Assembly: GCA_037178975.1 (NCBI GenBank)
Contig: JASJZH010000004.1
Span: forward strand, 2,542,001-2,606,000
Source of the DNA: Oscheius tipulae
Lineage: Eukaryota; Nematoda; Chromadorea; Rhabditida; Rhabditidae
DNA length: 64,000 bases
Direction: 5' to 3'
Both the position numbers and the translations under genes were made by a program. Below, piece by piece: positions 45,210 to 55,962 of this stretch (position 1 is its first letter; each line of letters opens with the position of its first letter). The notes below the pieces were generated by a model. The model was not told the DNA's origin. It worked only from the letters and a program-made list of their open reading frames with translations, and ran no database searches.

Positions 45210-47755
45210 CTAACAACCTTTTGTTGCGATTTAGAAAACAGTAACTCACCTGAGCAGTTGTTACTGTAGAAGGACGAGCCGGGACCGTCGGTCAGTTGGG
45301 TTCTATGATTTGATCAAAGGTAGACAGATTGCTTACTTATCAATCTCTCCATGGAACAGCATACAGCCGTTGGTCGAAGGGATCCAATTTAGACCAGTAC
45401 AGGTCATAGGGCCGGTGCTACAGGCCGTTGTACATTCGTCTGAATGTTTGTAGAAGATGTGTTGGACACTAACCCAAATTTTTGAGATGCTGAATGACCA
45501 TGGCGTCTAGACTGGCCAGAACCGTGTTCCTTCTCTCCTCAAAACAACTTCCCGCCTTCTTCACAATTTTCGGAATCGGGGATGTAACTAAACAATCCAT
45601 GTTTCGTTCTAAAATCTCTTAAAACCTTGCTCGAGCTGCTCGTCCCGGTCTCCCAGATGACACCGGTTCTCGAAATAGTCGACACCAGCTCGTCCAACTA
45701 GCTTTCCTCTAAACTTCACTTGTTTTTTACTCGACGGGAAGACTACCTATTGAGATGAACATTGCCTCCGTTCAGTGTACAGCTCTTCTTCGAGTCATCG
45801 TAGTGGGCACTGGCACAGAAAAAGGTCGAGGTGTTCAGACAGGTCAAAAGACATTGTCTGACTGTGACTCCTCTTACTGTCCTCTCTTCAAAATGAGGCA
45901 AGAAGTGGTGTCTGACCCGACCGAAACAAGGTGTTGATCTCAATGAAGTCGCTAAATTCTCGACTCTTCCTAGACTTGACTCAACTCACGCAGACTGAAA
46001 GGAGTAGTTCCTACAACATCTCTAGTCTCTACCAGTTCCCTCGTGCCTAAACCAGTAAGAGTCTATGTCCACCCGACTATTACCTGTGACTGCTGGTTTC
46101 CTCGTGGTAATCGCGTGAAGATGAGGTATGATCTTGCCCTTTCGAATGGGCTTGCTTGCCAACTTCTGTACCCAGCTGGGCTCGTCCAACTGTGGCGAGA
46201 TAACGATTTTGTCCTCGTTTGAGGTCTGTAGGCTCGTATGGGAGCGTTTGGTTTCTTAATCGGTGAATCATCGGGTCTAGAGAGCTGAACTAACTGGCCA
46301 AAGGAGGAAGAGACGACTCTCTGTCCAGGCGATGAAATGCTGTTGGAGGGAGAGGCGTTCCGGCAAGAGATCTAAGCTCGGACTTGGGGCTACTGACAGA
46401 ACTCGAACCTGGTATGATGTGCTCTGACTCTCCGGAAGTCTGTCGTGTCCTTCTTTTTCAGTTTTCCAGCTGTTGTCGTCCTAAAGTGTGTCTCTTCCTG
46501 TTCAAACCGCCCAACCAACCCTTTCTCCTCTCCACTATTGGGACTGATAGTCGTTCTGGCCATAGTTTGATCGCTCGTCGCGTAGACTGTACTCTGAATC
46601 TCTCTGTATCCTCTTTCTAGGGGTCATCACTTTTGGCATGGTCTCTCCGAAGCACGTGTTCTCGTACAAGTCGACGTCCATCTTCTGTGAGACCTTGAGA
46701 TGCTTCGGCTGCAAAAGAGACACCCGTTTTTGCTGGGATTGAACCCCGGGCAGAGATACTAATCTCTGCCCGGGGTTCGGATGGATCCCCCTATCGAGTT
46801 TACCAATCAGTGAGAGAGATGAAGACGGTAAAAAGCCGGATCGAGATGAGAAAGTGGTGTCCCCGGAACTAATTGAACTAACTCTTTGGGAGATGCTCCA
46901 CCTCGAGAGGATGCAGTCCCGCGAATGTTTCTTCCACATCACGCTTCGACAATGCAGAGAGCTTGTATACTGTGCCTGAAAGATTCCTTCTCTCTGGAAC
47001 TGAAATCCCCCAAGTGTGATATACGCTAATCAGTGGCATAATTCTTCTCCTGGGAGAATCTGGCCTTGGCAAGTGTCACACTGTGGCCGGTTCCTGCTTC
47101 AACTGACCGCAGATGGAAACATGCTTCTAACATATCAATTTAGGGATACTCTTTTGAGATCTCTGCTATCAAATGAGGGTAAAATCTTCCTTTTCTTCTT
47201 TGTTCGAGGCCGCTAGTCGAATTCTGATGACTACTCTGTCTATTTTGTCTTGAGCCTCTAAAGGAGAAGCAGGGCAAAGGGCTATTCTTGTAACAGGCGT
47301 ACAATACAAGAGTGTAAGGATGGTGGGAACTGCCATAGATTTCTTGTCTCTCTATACCGAAGACAGAGTATGTAGTCATGTCAGCACAATGCCCTGTCCT
47401 GTCTTGTCAAACCTTTGCGCGTGCATTGGAGGTCAGTTGCAAGAGCGCTTCAGCTATAAGGAGTTCTACGCAGGATTCCCTAAATGTAGATCCGCTGCAA
47501 CAGTTTTCGTGTGAGACTACTGGCCCCAGTACTCACAGTGAGACACTGGTCAAGACAGACAGCAACTGTCGAGACATTTCGGACGACTCTCGTGCCGCTT
47601 TTCTCCAGAAAATGGTTGTTGAAGTAGAGAAAACAGTTAAAGATGTCCGGCACTGAGGCGGTGATGGTCGATCTGAATCGAAAGATCCTTTTTTTTGTTT
47701 GGCAACTGAGGCGCTGGCCTTGTGGATGCAAAATGCTTGAAGACAAACACGCCAA
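45210..47755 (-). CDS. Secreted protein with several PAN/Apple domains
   Basis: At least three, probably four, PAN-type modules can be read on the minus strand, each ending in the typical YxxNxC. N-terminal piece: RNVSTVAVCLDQCLT (about 47600). Next: YKLSALSKRDVEE and KMDVDLYENTCFG (about 47000-46650). Third: PHFEERTVRGVTVRQCLLTC, FFCASAHYDDSKKSCTL and VDYFENRC (45943-45650). Fourth: SCFEERRN, DECTTACSTGPMTCTGLNW, SSFYSNNCS (45590-45240). A charged linker (46050-46600) separates the second and third. PAN domains bind proteins or sugars in extracellular matrix. The start and last exon are not settled; the gene may begin further right. Confidence 0.62.
46741..46778. repeat. Perfect 17-bp inverted repeat (hairpin)
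   Basis: GAACCCCGGGCAGAGAT (46741-46757), spacer ACTA, ATCTCTGCCCGGGGTTC (46762-46778). The arms are perfect and GC-rich in a locus with few palindromes. It appears to lie in an intron of the PAN gene. Confidence 0.9.
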
Positions 47756-47929
47756 AAAGGAACTCGTTCGGAGATGCTTAGGCAGTAAATAAGAGGAAGA
47801 CCGATGCTTTTATGACTAGCGATTAGTATATTGCTAACTTTAGAATGGTTAGTAGGTTGCTGTAAACTCTTCAGATCAAGCTAGAAAGTTAAATGAAAGA
47901 GAAACTGACATTGATAGAAGACCGATGGC

Positions 47930-48830
47930 AGTTAGCAGCTGCCGGGGTGCGACCATCATGGTCTACGCTCGGATCGGGGGGCGGGCGCGTGAAGAGAGGC
48001 GAAAGTTTTCTTTCTGGAGAGAGTGTAGGAAGAGGATCACTATCTCTGGGTCGAGAATTTCCGGTCCCCTCCTCGGAAAAAGTCCTTTTTCAGTCAGGCA
48101 GACATGCACAACTTCCCACATCTGGCTCGAGTCGAACGACGATCAGATGACCCTCTCAGCCGTGGACAAGCAGCATTGTGTAGCGACGTATCGGAGTCAA
48201 ACCGTCGTCGATAGATACTGTTTGGTTTGAATTCATAATGCTGAGAAAAGATGGGAAGTTCAGGGTCCAAACGGGAATCTGACTTTGACTGTTTCTCCGA
48301 TAGTATTGTGGTCCGATCTGGGCAACAACTTCGTCGTCAGCTGTCCAGTGATCTCGGCGGATGAACTGTGAGCTTCTTATGAATAAATCTTACAAGAATC
48401 TTTCAGACTGTATCCCGTCTCAACATCCCTGACAGTTCATTCTGACGGAAGAATCGAAATCACGATCGAGGAACACCGGAAACTGATACTCTCCTCGAGG
48501 CTGACAGTCGCCGACTGCTTCGTTTTCACAATGGATGGACTCAAGATCGACCTCTTGGACAAGGTAAGACGTTCTCAAACAATCACTAAAATCCTTTTAG
48601 AACGGCTGTCCAATCGACCATCGACTCTCTGAACTGGAAGACAGTCAACTGGGTACCCGACGGACTCTAACCAGTAGACTCTCGCCATCTCTCTTCCCAC
48701 CGACCCCGTCCGCCCAACTTCAATGTTCCGTCGTCTCTTGTGGATCCGACTGTTTCCAGGTAGGCCAAACTTTATTCTCTAACTGTAATGTGTTTATTGA
48801 AAAGGTTCTCACGAACACTCGTATAGGTCA
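47930..48830 (+). CDS. ZP-domain protein (cuticle or matrix type)
   Basis: Exons carrying a zona pellucida module join in phase: RQTCTTSHIWLESNDDQMTL, HCVATYRSQTVVDRYC, after a 39-nt intron GNLTLTVSPIVLWSDLGNNF, VVSCPVISADE, then YPVSTSLTVHSDGRIEITI, TVADCFVFTMDGLKIDLLDK and, after another intron, NGCPIDHRLSELEDSQLG, CSVVSCGSDCFQ. The GCPID motif and the C-x-V-x-x-C pattern are typical of ZP-C. ZP modules polymerise into apical matrix in ecdysozoans. The N-terminal exon and the end are uncertain, and no membrane anchor is seen. It is divergent from the PAN gene next door. Confidence 0.65.
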
Positions 48831-48849
48831 CAATGGCTAGATCCAAAAG

Positions 48850-49483
48850 TGTGGAAAAGGGGAAATCTATCCGAGAAGCTCTCGGACTCGGGCACGTCGT
48901 TCCCTCTTCAGACCTTTCAGTTCTCGCAGGAGTTCGTACTGAAAAACTGTTTATTAAGTGGGGGACAAGCTAATTGTCGCTCTTCAGAAGTGATTGTAAA
49001 CAAAACAAGGTGCCGGGAATAGGACAGTCGGTGAAACACGAAGTAAACAGTGAATAAGAGCGGAGGCTTCTTCATTAGGCTTGTTCAAAAGAGTTGACTG
49101 ATTTTGAGGTCTAGACAGTCCTTTGAGAGTAACTCTCGTGTTTTCCGAAAGTCTGACAGAGGAAACGGACAAGGTGAGCTGCGGAATCTGCTAAAAGAAG
49201 CCAATCCGTCAGTATTGGTTTTATGTTTAGGGAATGTTCCGCAGTTTTAAAACAGCGGGAAACACGAACAAGGGCAAATTTGTAGAATGTATTCCTCGCG
49301 GGCCCTGTTTAGCATGCAGTTGGATACTCAACCAAGGTTTAGTTAAAAGACTGCCCCGTTTTGGCTTGAAAGCGGGTCCCGCTATGGAAAGGAACTTTTC
49401 TAGTCTGTTACTTCTTTTTCCTTAACAAACATAGTCGGATGCCTCCAGAGCTTGAGTTCGACTCTCTCCCTTGTTCTCGTCAA
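48850..49483. other. Region without a supported gene
   Basis: About 630 bases after the ZP exons. The short forward frame at 49234 lacks a signal peptide and splice support. Nothing recognised. Confidence 0.4.
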
Positions 49484-49873
49484 TCATGGGCCCATTAGAT
49501 TGTTGACAAACCACAAATATCGCACATTCTCGTCACCAACTGGTCTAATGGCTAGTTGAGAAAACGGAATACTTACCACATAGTCCTGTGTCGAGTCTTC
49601 CTCCTCCTCGGTCGGAAAACTATCGAGCTGGGCTCTTTTGCCTGAAATGCTTTTAGTTAATGTTTCTCTCTGTCTGAGAAGGCCATGAAACCGAATAGTT
49701 TGCAAAGAAATCGCGTCATAAACGCCTTGTCTTTCTTTTGGAATCGATTCGGCTACTAATAGAAAAGACGAACTGACCGAAAAGCTCACGGGTCCTTCTC
49801 TTCTCGGCAGATCCACTACTCCTCTTCCCGAATAATTCTCGAGTACGTTTCGATGGGTACGATGCCAAGTCAT
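49484..49873 (-). CDS. Hypothetical small protein
   Basis: An uninterrupted frame of 129 codons begins MTWHRTHRNVLENYSGRG. It contains possible 34-nt introns (for example GTGAGC..TATTAG near 49765-49798), and its C-terminal part reads SGKRAQLDSFPTEEEEDS and VRYLWFVNNLMGP. No domain is recognised. Its length in a region of short frames makes it worth listing, but it could be partly intronic. Confidence 0.35.
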   Translation of the reverse strand: MTWHRTHRNVLENYSGRGVVDLPRREGPVSFSVSSSFLLVAESIPKERQGVYDAISLQTIRFHGLLRQRETLTKSISGKRAQLDSFPTEEEEDSTQDYVVSIPFSQLAIRPVGDENVRYLWFVNNLMGP

Positions 49874-50238
49874 TGTCTAAAACTGAGTCTTCCGTGTTTC
49901 AAACTGAGTACACGCTAGTTTCTTTTGGGTAGGGTTTTAGCATTAGTCAAGGGAGAACTGATAACTGCCTGGTTTCTGTAAACTTCATTGAAAAGCTGGA
50001 AATCTCTAAGCGTATACGCTAAGAATTTAACACAATCTTGATGTTAGATTGAGAGACTTGGGAGCAACCGAACCTCAGTACATGAAGGTAGGAAGCACCC
50101 AGGACGACTTTTAAATTGACAAGATTATGGGATTAAGGCCGGACTTTTGGTGTGGAAAGTTCGGTCAAAACTGATTTAACTGTTGGCTCCTTTGGCTCGA
50201 AATGGTGGTCTCAAGTAGTTGAGCACCATATAAAACTC

Positions 50239-50527
50239 TCAAAAATATAAACCCAAAACGTATGCCCGCAGCCAGACATCGTGAACTATTACTCTCCGTA
50301 GACAGACATTGGTTACTGAAGTCCGGGAGATGAAAACGATACAAAACAGGTAAGGTTATCATTGGCCTCCTTGACCCACCTCGTTTAACCTGAAGTTCTC
50401 TGACTCTGGACATTCTCTTCACAACATAACGTCCATCATCGTCTGTGGTGGTGAAAAACCTCAGGAAAGGCTCGGCCGTGGATAAGGCAACAATTGAAAC
50501 TAGTAACAAACACGGAAGAAGTTGCAT
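50239..50527 (-). CDS. Candidate secreted peptide precursor
   Basis: Signal peptide MQLLPCLLLVSIVALSTA, then EPFLRFFTTTDDDGRYVV, then KR, MSRVRELQV, KR. A GTGGGT..TTCAG intron (50316-50379) joins this in phase to VTNVCLRRVIVHDVWLR and the end AYVLGLYF (stop 50239). The two KR dibasic sites after a clean signal peptide in a 74-residue product are what a neuropeptide or peptide-hormone precursor shows. There is no amidation glycine before either KR, and no known peptide is recognised. Upstream at about 50555 the minus strand is AT-rich with TATA-like words. Confidence 0.5.
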
Positions 50528-50539
50528 TTGACCCTGAAA

Positions 50540-51333
50540 GATCGAGATATCTATAAAGAGAATGAATGAAAGAGAGACAGTGAGAATGGAGGCTGTTATC
50601 CTTTAAAAGCTCGAAGGAGGGCGGGGCCGGATGGGAAGCGTGGGAACGCTGTTTGACGGAGGTGTTGACACCCACACCAGAAGCCAGATCACAGCGTGAA
50701 ATGGGAGCCGTCGTTTGCAGAACTCTTCTAGAGCCATCATTTTCTCACGGTAACTACGGGTTTGACGTCAAATTATATGTTTGGTAGGAGGACGTCTCGG
50801 GCTTTTAGTGGAGACAGAAACTGAATATTTCGGGCCTCCTGACTTATGTGACGCATGAAAAGTTTAGGGATCTTTTATACTCTACATCTAAGCATTGTGT
50901 GAGAGGGAGAGAGAGAGAGAGTGTGTGCAGGAGAATCCATCCACATTAGACAATAGATTGCCTGAGAAAAGGTGCCACATTGGTGTGTTCCTAATAAACC
51001 CCCTTTTCTTTCTCTGATCGATAGGCAACCGTTTTGAGAGAAGTCTGGGACCGTTCCGATCTGTCACGTCCCTTAAAGTCTACTAAGCCTTGTCCACCAA
51101 CATTCGTCTAACTATTATCTAAGAACATGTTGTATAGGCTCAGTTGTTTCACAATTAGAATCGCCCGGTCATTCCAGAGTCAAAAATGACTGACCGAAGG
51201 CCTAATGGAATCTCGGGTTTCGCGCCTCTTTTGGCCTTGGATAAGGTTACGTATCCGAGTAGTCTAGCGCTTCTTTGGGAGAAACTATACTGATCTAAAA
51301 AAATTGCAGCCATGTGGGAAGCGGAACAACGAG
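50540..51333. other. Intergenic region with a short GA/GT microsatellite
   Basis: About 800 bases between divergent genes. GAGAGGGAGAGAGAGAGAGA followed by GTGTGTG lies near 50901-50928. No gene is supported. Confidence 0.6.
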
Positions 51334-52046
51334 ATGGCCACCTCCTCAAGGATCCTCCTCTCTACTTTCGTTCCAATCATTCATGGTACCATAACAGCTT
51401 AAAATCCGAAGGAATTCCATTCAGAACCCTCTGCTCTTCGACTCCAAAGCTGCAGCTGGTGGATACAGAGAGCACTCTTGGCTCTCCTTGCTTTGAGTCT
51501 GCTGGTCTCCACGGGCCTTCTAATCTCTTCGGCCTATCGGAACTGTCCCTGGACTCTGGAGCAAATCAGACAGATGCTCAGGCTTGAGAGGCGGGGGAAA
51601 AGAGGACAGCTTCAAATCGTTCACGTACGTACTTTCCATGGTCTTGTAACCACCAGTTCAGCCAATAGACATGTTCGACTCGCCGCCAGTCATCACCAAG
51701 AGACTGTCCTCTAGAAGGAAGAGAACGGTCGAATCGACAAGCTGCTCGTCGATGTCCTCGAAAGAGACTAAACGGGCGACGAAGCACGGATCTGTCAAGA
51801 GTCTAGAGTGGGTTATTTTCATTATTGACATGCCACTTATCTCACTTTACAAAATCTGGTCCCTTCCACAAGGTTTTGTTCAGTGCCAGATTGACTGCCA
51901 CGTTGATGGAAAGTCTGCCCGAACCGCCCAAGGTTCCGGTTTCGAGGCTGGCAGAGATTGTTCAGAGACGCAGATCGATCGAGGATGAATATGCCGACAT
52001 TTGCAAGGCTCCAACACCTTTGAAGAGGACAATTTCAAGAAGTTAG
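51334..52046 (+). CDS. Unrecognised single-pass membrane protein
   Basis: The ATG at 51334 (MATSSRILLSTFVPIIH) is preferred over the one at 51312, because only its frame joins across the first intron (GTACC..TTCAG, about 39 nt) into the membrane-spanning exon without a stop. That exon reads WWIQRALLALLALSLLVSTG, LLISSAYRNCPWTLEQIRQM and then RRGKRGQLQIVH. After a second intron come PIDMFDSPPVITKRLSSRRK and SCSSMSSKETKRA, and after a third RLAEIVQRRRSIEDEYADI, ending LKRTISRS. The span followed by basic residues suggests one membrane pass. No family is recognised. Confidence 0.6.
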
Positions 52047-52787
52047 AGCAGGATTGTGCATTTCTAATACAAGTTTCAGCCTCCGCGAACAATCAGCTTC
52101 CTCAACTTACTTCAGACAATCTGAAAGTACACAACGATATACAGAAAGGTATCAAGGACTAGATTAAATATAGAATCTTTCAGCCATTTCGATGACCTTC
52201 AAGACGTTCGAATCTGAATCTTCGAGCAGTGGAGAGAGCTTTGCTTCCAGAGAGCGAGCTGTTTTGTGAACTGTTGTTGTACAATGAATCTGATCTGACC
52301 CGTGTTCTTCCCCCCGCCCGAAAAGACATCAATCAGGCAATCGGAAATTGTCGATGAACGACAAACGATCAGCCATGTGTCGTCATAATGGTCGGAATGG
52401 TCCTTTGCATAGAAATGGAGGCAAATGTTGTAAGCCTTCCAGTGTTGTAGAGGGATACAATAACCAGGAACATCAGCTACAGTATCAATCGTATATCTAT
52501 TTGAGTAGATTGTCCACCTGGCCTCAGAGTGTGAGAGCCTGATTCACATTGCGGGAGCTTCTCCACTGATTCACATTTTTGAGCTTCTCCAAGTTCATTC
52601 CATTACTTATCACTCCGTCTATCCCAAACGCTTCCAAAAATAGACGCGTGACCCTATCGCTGACAGGGAATCCTGCCGCGGACTGGTTGGTCGTTCAACT
52701 TCCGTCGCACTCGTCAGAGAGTTGATAGACTGAAGTCTGAAGACAAGGGCTATTTCTGTCCATCCGGAGGCGGTCCTTCTGTACCTT
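52047..52787. other. Intergenic region upstream of DUF3050 gene
   Basis: About 740 bases without a supported gene. The repeated word GATTCACATT(T/G) around 52540-52580 is the only local structure noticed. Confidence 0.45.
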
Positions 52788-52793
52788 TATAAG
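52788..52793 (+). promoter_or_regulatory. TATA-like box of DUF3050 gene
   Basis: TTTATAAGC lies 50-55 bases upstream of the ATG at 52843, leaving room for a short 5' UTR. It is one of the few genes here with an obvious TATA word and no acceptor-like TTCAG directly before the ATG. Confidence 0.5.
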
Positions 52794-52842
52794 CTCAACA
52801 TCTCCATCTAGAAATCATCAACTTCAACAGTAGACAACTCCA

Positions 52843-53713
52843 ATGGCTCCCATCGCCTACTCTACCGAGTTCCCTCATGATGCTATCGCTCGCCTTGAGA
52901 AGAGACTCGAGCCTCTTCAGCAGAAACTCGCAGTCCACCCTCTCTACAAAGCTGTCCAGAACATCGAGGACCTTCGTCTCTTCATGGAGAACCACGTCTA
53001 CGCTGTCTGGGACTTTATGTCCCTTCTCAAGGTTGGTTTTAGTTTTAGATTCTCTCTCAATCCAACTTTTCCAGTACCTCCAAAAGGAGCTGACCTGTGT
53101 CAGCGTCCCCTGGAACGCTCAGGGTCCTCGTGTGGCCCGACGCCTGATCAACGAAATTGTACTGGGAGAGGAGTCCGATTTTGTCGGAGGCAAGCACATT
53201 TCTCATCTGGAGCTCTACATCGAGTCGATGAACACGGCTGGGGCCAATTCGGTCGGTGTCTCTAAGGTTCTCGAGCAGATTTGCAAAACTGGGGACATCT
53301 CCGACGCTGCTCTCGAGGCAGCTCTTCGTCAGGCTCCTTCTCCCGCAGCCGGATTCGTCCGTTCCACCTTCAAATTCATCCGCACAAATAGACTCCACAT
53401 CGTAGCTGCAGCTTTTGCCTTCGGACGCGAAGACCTCATCCCGCTCATGTTCACTGGTCTTCTCCGCGACATGAACCAGGGAATGGAGGGAGCTCTGGAC
53501 AACTTCATCGTCTACCTCGAGAGACACATCGAAGTGGATGGAGAAGACCATGGCCCTATGAGCATGCAAATGATGGCTGAACTCTGTGGTGGAAACGATG
53601 ACAAGAGGTGGGAAGAGGCTACGGTAGCTGCCGAACAGGCTCTGGAGGCGAGAATCAAGCTCTGGGACGGAGTTGTCAAGCTCCTGGAGAGCAGACGCTC
53701 TGGAAATGCATAA
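52843..53713 (+). CDS. DUF3050 protein (bacterial-type, heme-oxygenase-like fold family)
   Basis: Two exons, 52843-53031 and 53075-53713, with one 43-nt intron, give 275 residues. The sequence fits the DUF3050 pattern throughout: LEPLQQKLAVHPLYKAVQNI, LRLFMENHVYAVWDFMSLLK, YLQKELTCVSVPWNAQG, RLINEIVLGEESD, SHLELYIESMNTAGA, FVRSTFKFI, AAAFAFGREDLIPLMFTGLL and YLERHIEVDGEDHGPMSMQM. The conserved His, Glu and Asp residues of helices 1, 4 and 8 are kept, as in the metal-binding helical superfamily. The function is unknown. The family is best known from bacteria, so this may be an acquired gene that gained an intron. Codon use is GC-richer at third positions than in nearby genes, consistent with high expression. 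Confidence 0.82.
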
Positions 53714-54041
53714 GATATTTCTGTGTAAACCAGTATTCCTGTACCATACAATAAAAAGTGAACTAGTAAAGTCCACACAAACTGGGTCATCTGTTCTGCT
53801 TGGCAGCTAGACAGGATGCAATGTGACAATTAGGTGTCGAGACTGTTACTGGAGGGATTAGCACTCTTAATTGGCCCTTTGTCTCCTGTTCTCAATCGAG
53901 GACCAGTCAGACTTTCCTTCTTCCTCTATTCTGCCATCTGCAAAGGACACCTGTCCTCTGTTATAGTTTATCCCAAAACTTACCGTAGTTCGGATGCTCC
54001 GAGAGTCGGGGCGTGGCCGCGGCGGTCACTCGCCTCACTCT

Positions 54042-55746
54042 ATGGCTCCCGGAGTCTCTCTTGTCTTATTACCCCTAATTATCGATGTCGTCTCCTCACT
54101 GCCACAGGTTCCAGGTCTTTATTTTAGTCCATCCTCCTGTCTTTTTAGGGAAGTGCTTATCTGTCGGATTCGTGGGCTATGCTAAGTTCTGAGAGACCTT
54201 CAGGTCCGAGATGTGTCCCTATCCCTTCCAATCTATCAATATGCTACGGGATACAATATGAACAGATGCGACTACCGAACCTTTTGGAGCACGAGACGCT
54301 GGCCGAGGCGGTTCATGCCTCCGCCGACTGGAAGAGTCTCCTCCAGCTGAACTGTCATCCAGACACTCAGCTCTTTCTCTGCTCTCTATTTGCTCCAATC
54401 TGTCTCCCGACAGTCGACAAGGAGATTCTGCCATGTCGATCACTCTGTGAGGCTGTCAAACAGGCAAGAATCTCATCTCTTTCGACCCAAAAGAGTCTTT
54501 AGGGCTGTGAGGGACGAATGTCCGTCTACGGCTTCCCATGGCCGGAGATGCTCTCCTGTGACAAGTATCCGGAAGACAACGACATGTGCCTGAGGCCTGT
54601 GGAGAAACAAGGTTTGTCTTCCCAAAATTCTGGCCGTTCGCATCTGGCACGTTGTTTATCGGCGGCCGTCGTGTCTGGGGCTCCCCTTTCACCGCCGGGG
54701 CCTAATCCGCTTCGTCTCTCTAACAAGTAAACCATTTTTTCTCTCGCTCTCACTCTGGGAGGAAGAGGAGAGGGGAAGAGAGGGAAAAAGGCATGTCGCA
54801 AAGACTTGTCAAAGTGGCGGCATCGGGCTCTTTGAAGTGTCAGAAAGTCACGATGAACCGATCCAACATTCGCACACCTCGATCCATCAGCTGCTGTTTT
54901 CACAACCGATGCCGGCGGCACAGAGATAGCCCAAATGGGTTCAAAGCTACTCTTGCATGTCAATGCTAATCTGGGATCACCAATTAAGATTGACACTAAG
55001 TGTCCAGTCGTTAGAGTGTCAGATTCAAATTTTAAAATTTTTCAATGTATCTCATACTCATAGTTCAGCCCCTTTTCAAACTGATAGATCCAGTAGGTAT
55101 AGACAAAAAATCCGAAGATTGAACGCATCAAAATCGATGGGGACTTATTGTGACAACTCGTTCCTTCTGGGCTCGGCTCCTTTCTGACTCTTCTCGTATT
55201 TCAGCTCGCGAAACTGTCAGCTGTCCAGCCTGCAGCCAAGTGGCAACCTACGAGAATCTCGTCGACCATTTCTGCCGTAGTCATTTCGGTCAGGGAACTC
55301 TTTTCTTAGGTCAAAGAATTTTAGTGATCAAGGGAAAGATTGCTAGCATAACTGGGACACATGTGACTGTCAGAGGCGGGAGGAGTTTGAAGAAGGCCGA
55401 TCGGAGAAGGAACATTCCGGAAACTCGTGAGTCTTTCGAGCACTGCTTACTTCAAGTTTGAAATTCAGAGATCCGTCTGTCTAGCAACCTGTCCGACTGC
55501 CCCTGTGGAGTTTCGGGAGGCACAGACGACCGATTCCTCTTGATGGCCAGCAAGGGCGGTGATGGTCAGCTGATAGCCAGTCTTCTGCTTCCCTGGTCGA
55601 AGGACAAGAACTTCAAACGAGCCGTTCACCAGTTCCAGCGACTCAACTGCAAGAGTCTGGGTCGAGAGATCCGAGAGAGTGCCTCTCGTCGACCACACTA
55701 CTACAGTATGAGGAAGCACAATACGGGAAGATATTCGCTCTTTTGA
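54042..55746 (+). CDS. sfrp: Secreted frizzled-related protein (CRD + NTR)
   Basis: Exons 54042-54107, 54149-54463, 54503-54611, 55205-55288, 55325-55426 and 55469-55746. Signal peptide MAPGVSLVLLPLIIDVVSS. The frizzled cysteine-rich domain reads CVPIPSNLSICYGIQYEQMR, LPNLLEHETLAEAV, LQLNCHPDTQLFLCSLFAPI, LPCRSLCEAVKQ, GFPWPEMLSCDKYPEDNDMC. After a 0.6 kb intron the netrin-like module begins CPACSQVATYENLVDHFC, RSHFVIKGKIASI, and ends SSNLPDCPCG, FLLMASK and a basic tail. No membrane span is present, so it is a secreted Wnt modulator, not a receptor. Removing the 36-nt intron at 55289 restores the FVIKGKI strand; the intron at 54464 is GC-AG. Confidence 0.9.
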
Positions 55747-55962
55747 GTACAATCTGTCATCTCACAAACACACATTCTAGTCTCCCAATTATGAGCTTGC
55801 AATAAACTCGACGTGCTTCATCTGACTGCTTTATTAGGCACTTATTATGGGAAAGAAAGTGATGGAATGTCAAAGAGAATTTGGGTGTGAAAGATCTAGG
55901 TTGGATAGGGAACCCGCTGCCCCAGGGAGCTCGAATGATATGAGGTGTTCTTCTTGGCTTCT

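Noticed and set aside
46736-46750. tRNA T-arm-like word near the hairpin (GGGGTTCAATCCC on the minus strand)
   Set aside because: The flanking bases do not form a T-stem, and no D-arm or acceptor stem is present.
51312-51333. Upstream ATG giving MWEAEQRD for the membrane protein
   Set aside because: Across the first intron this frame makes a stop codon at the junction, whereas the ATG at 51334 joins in phase.
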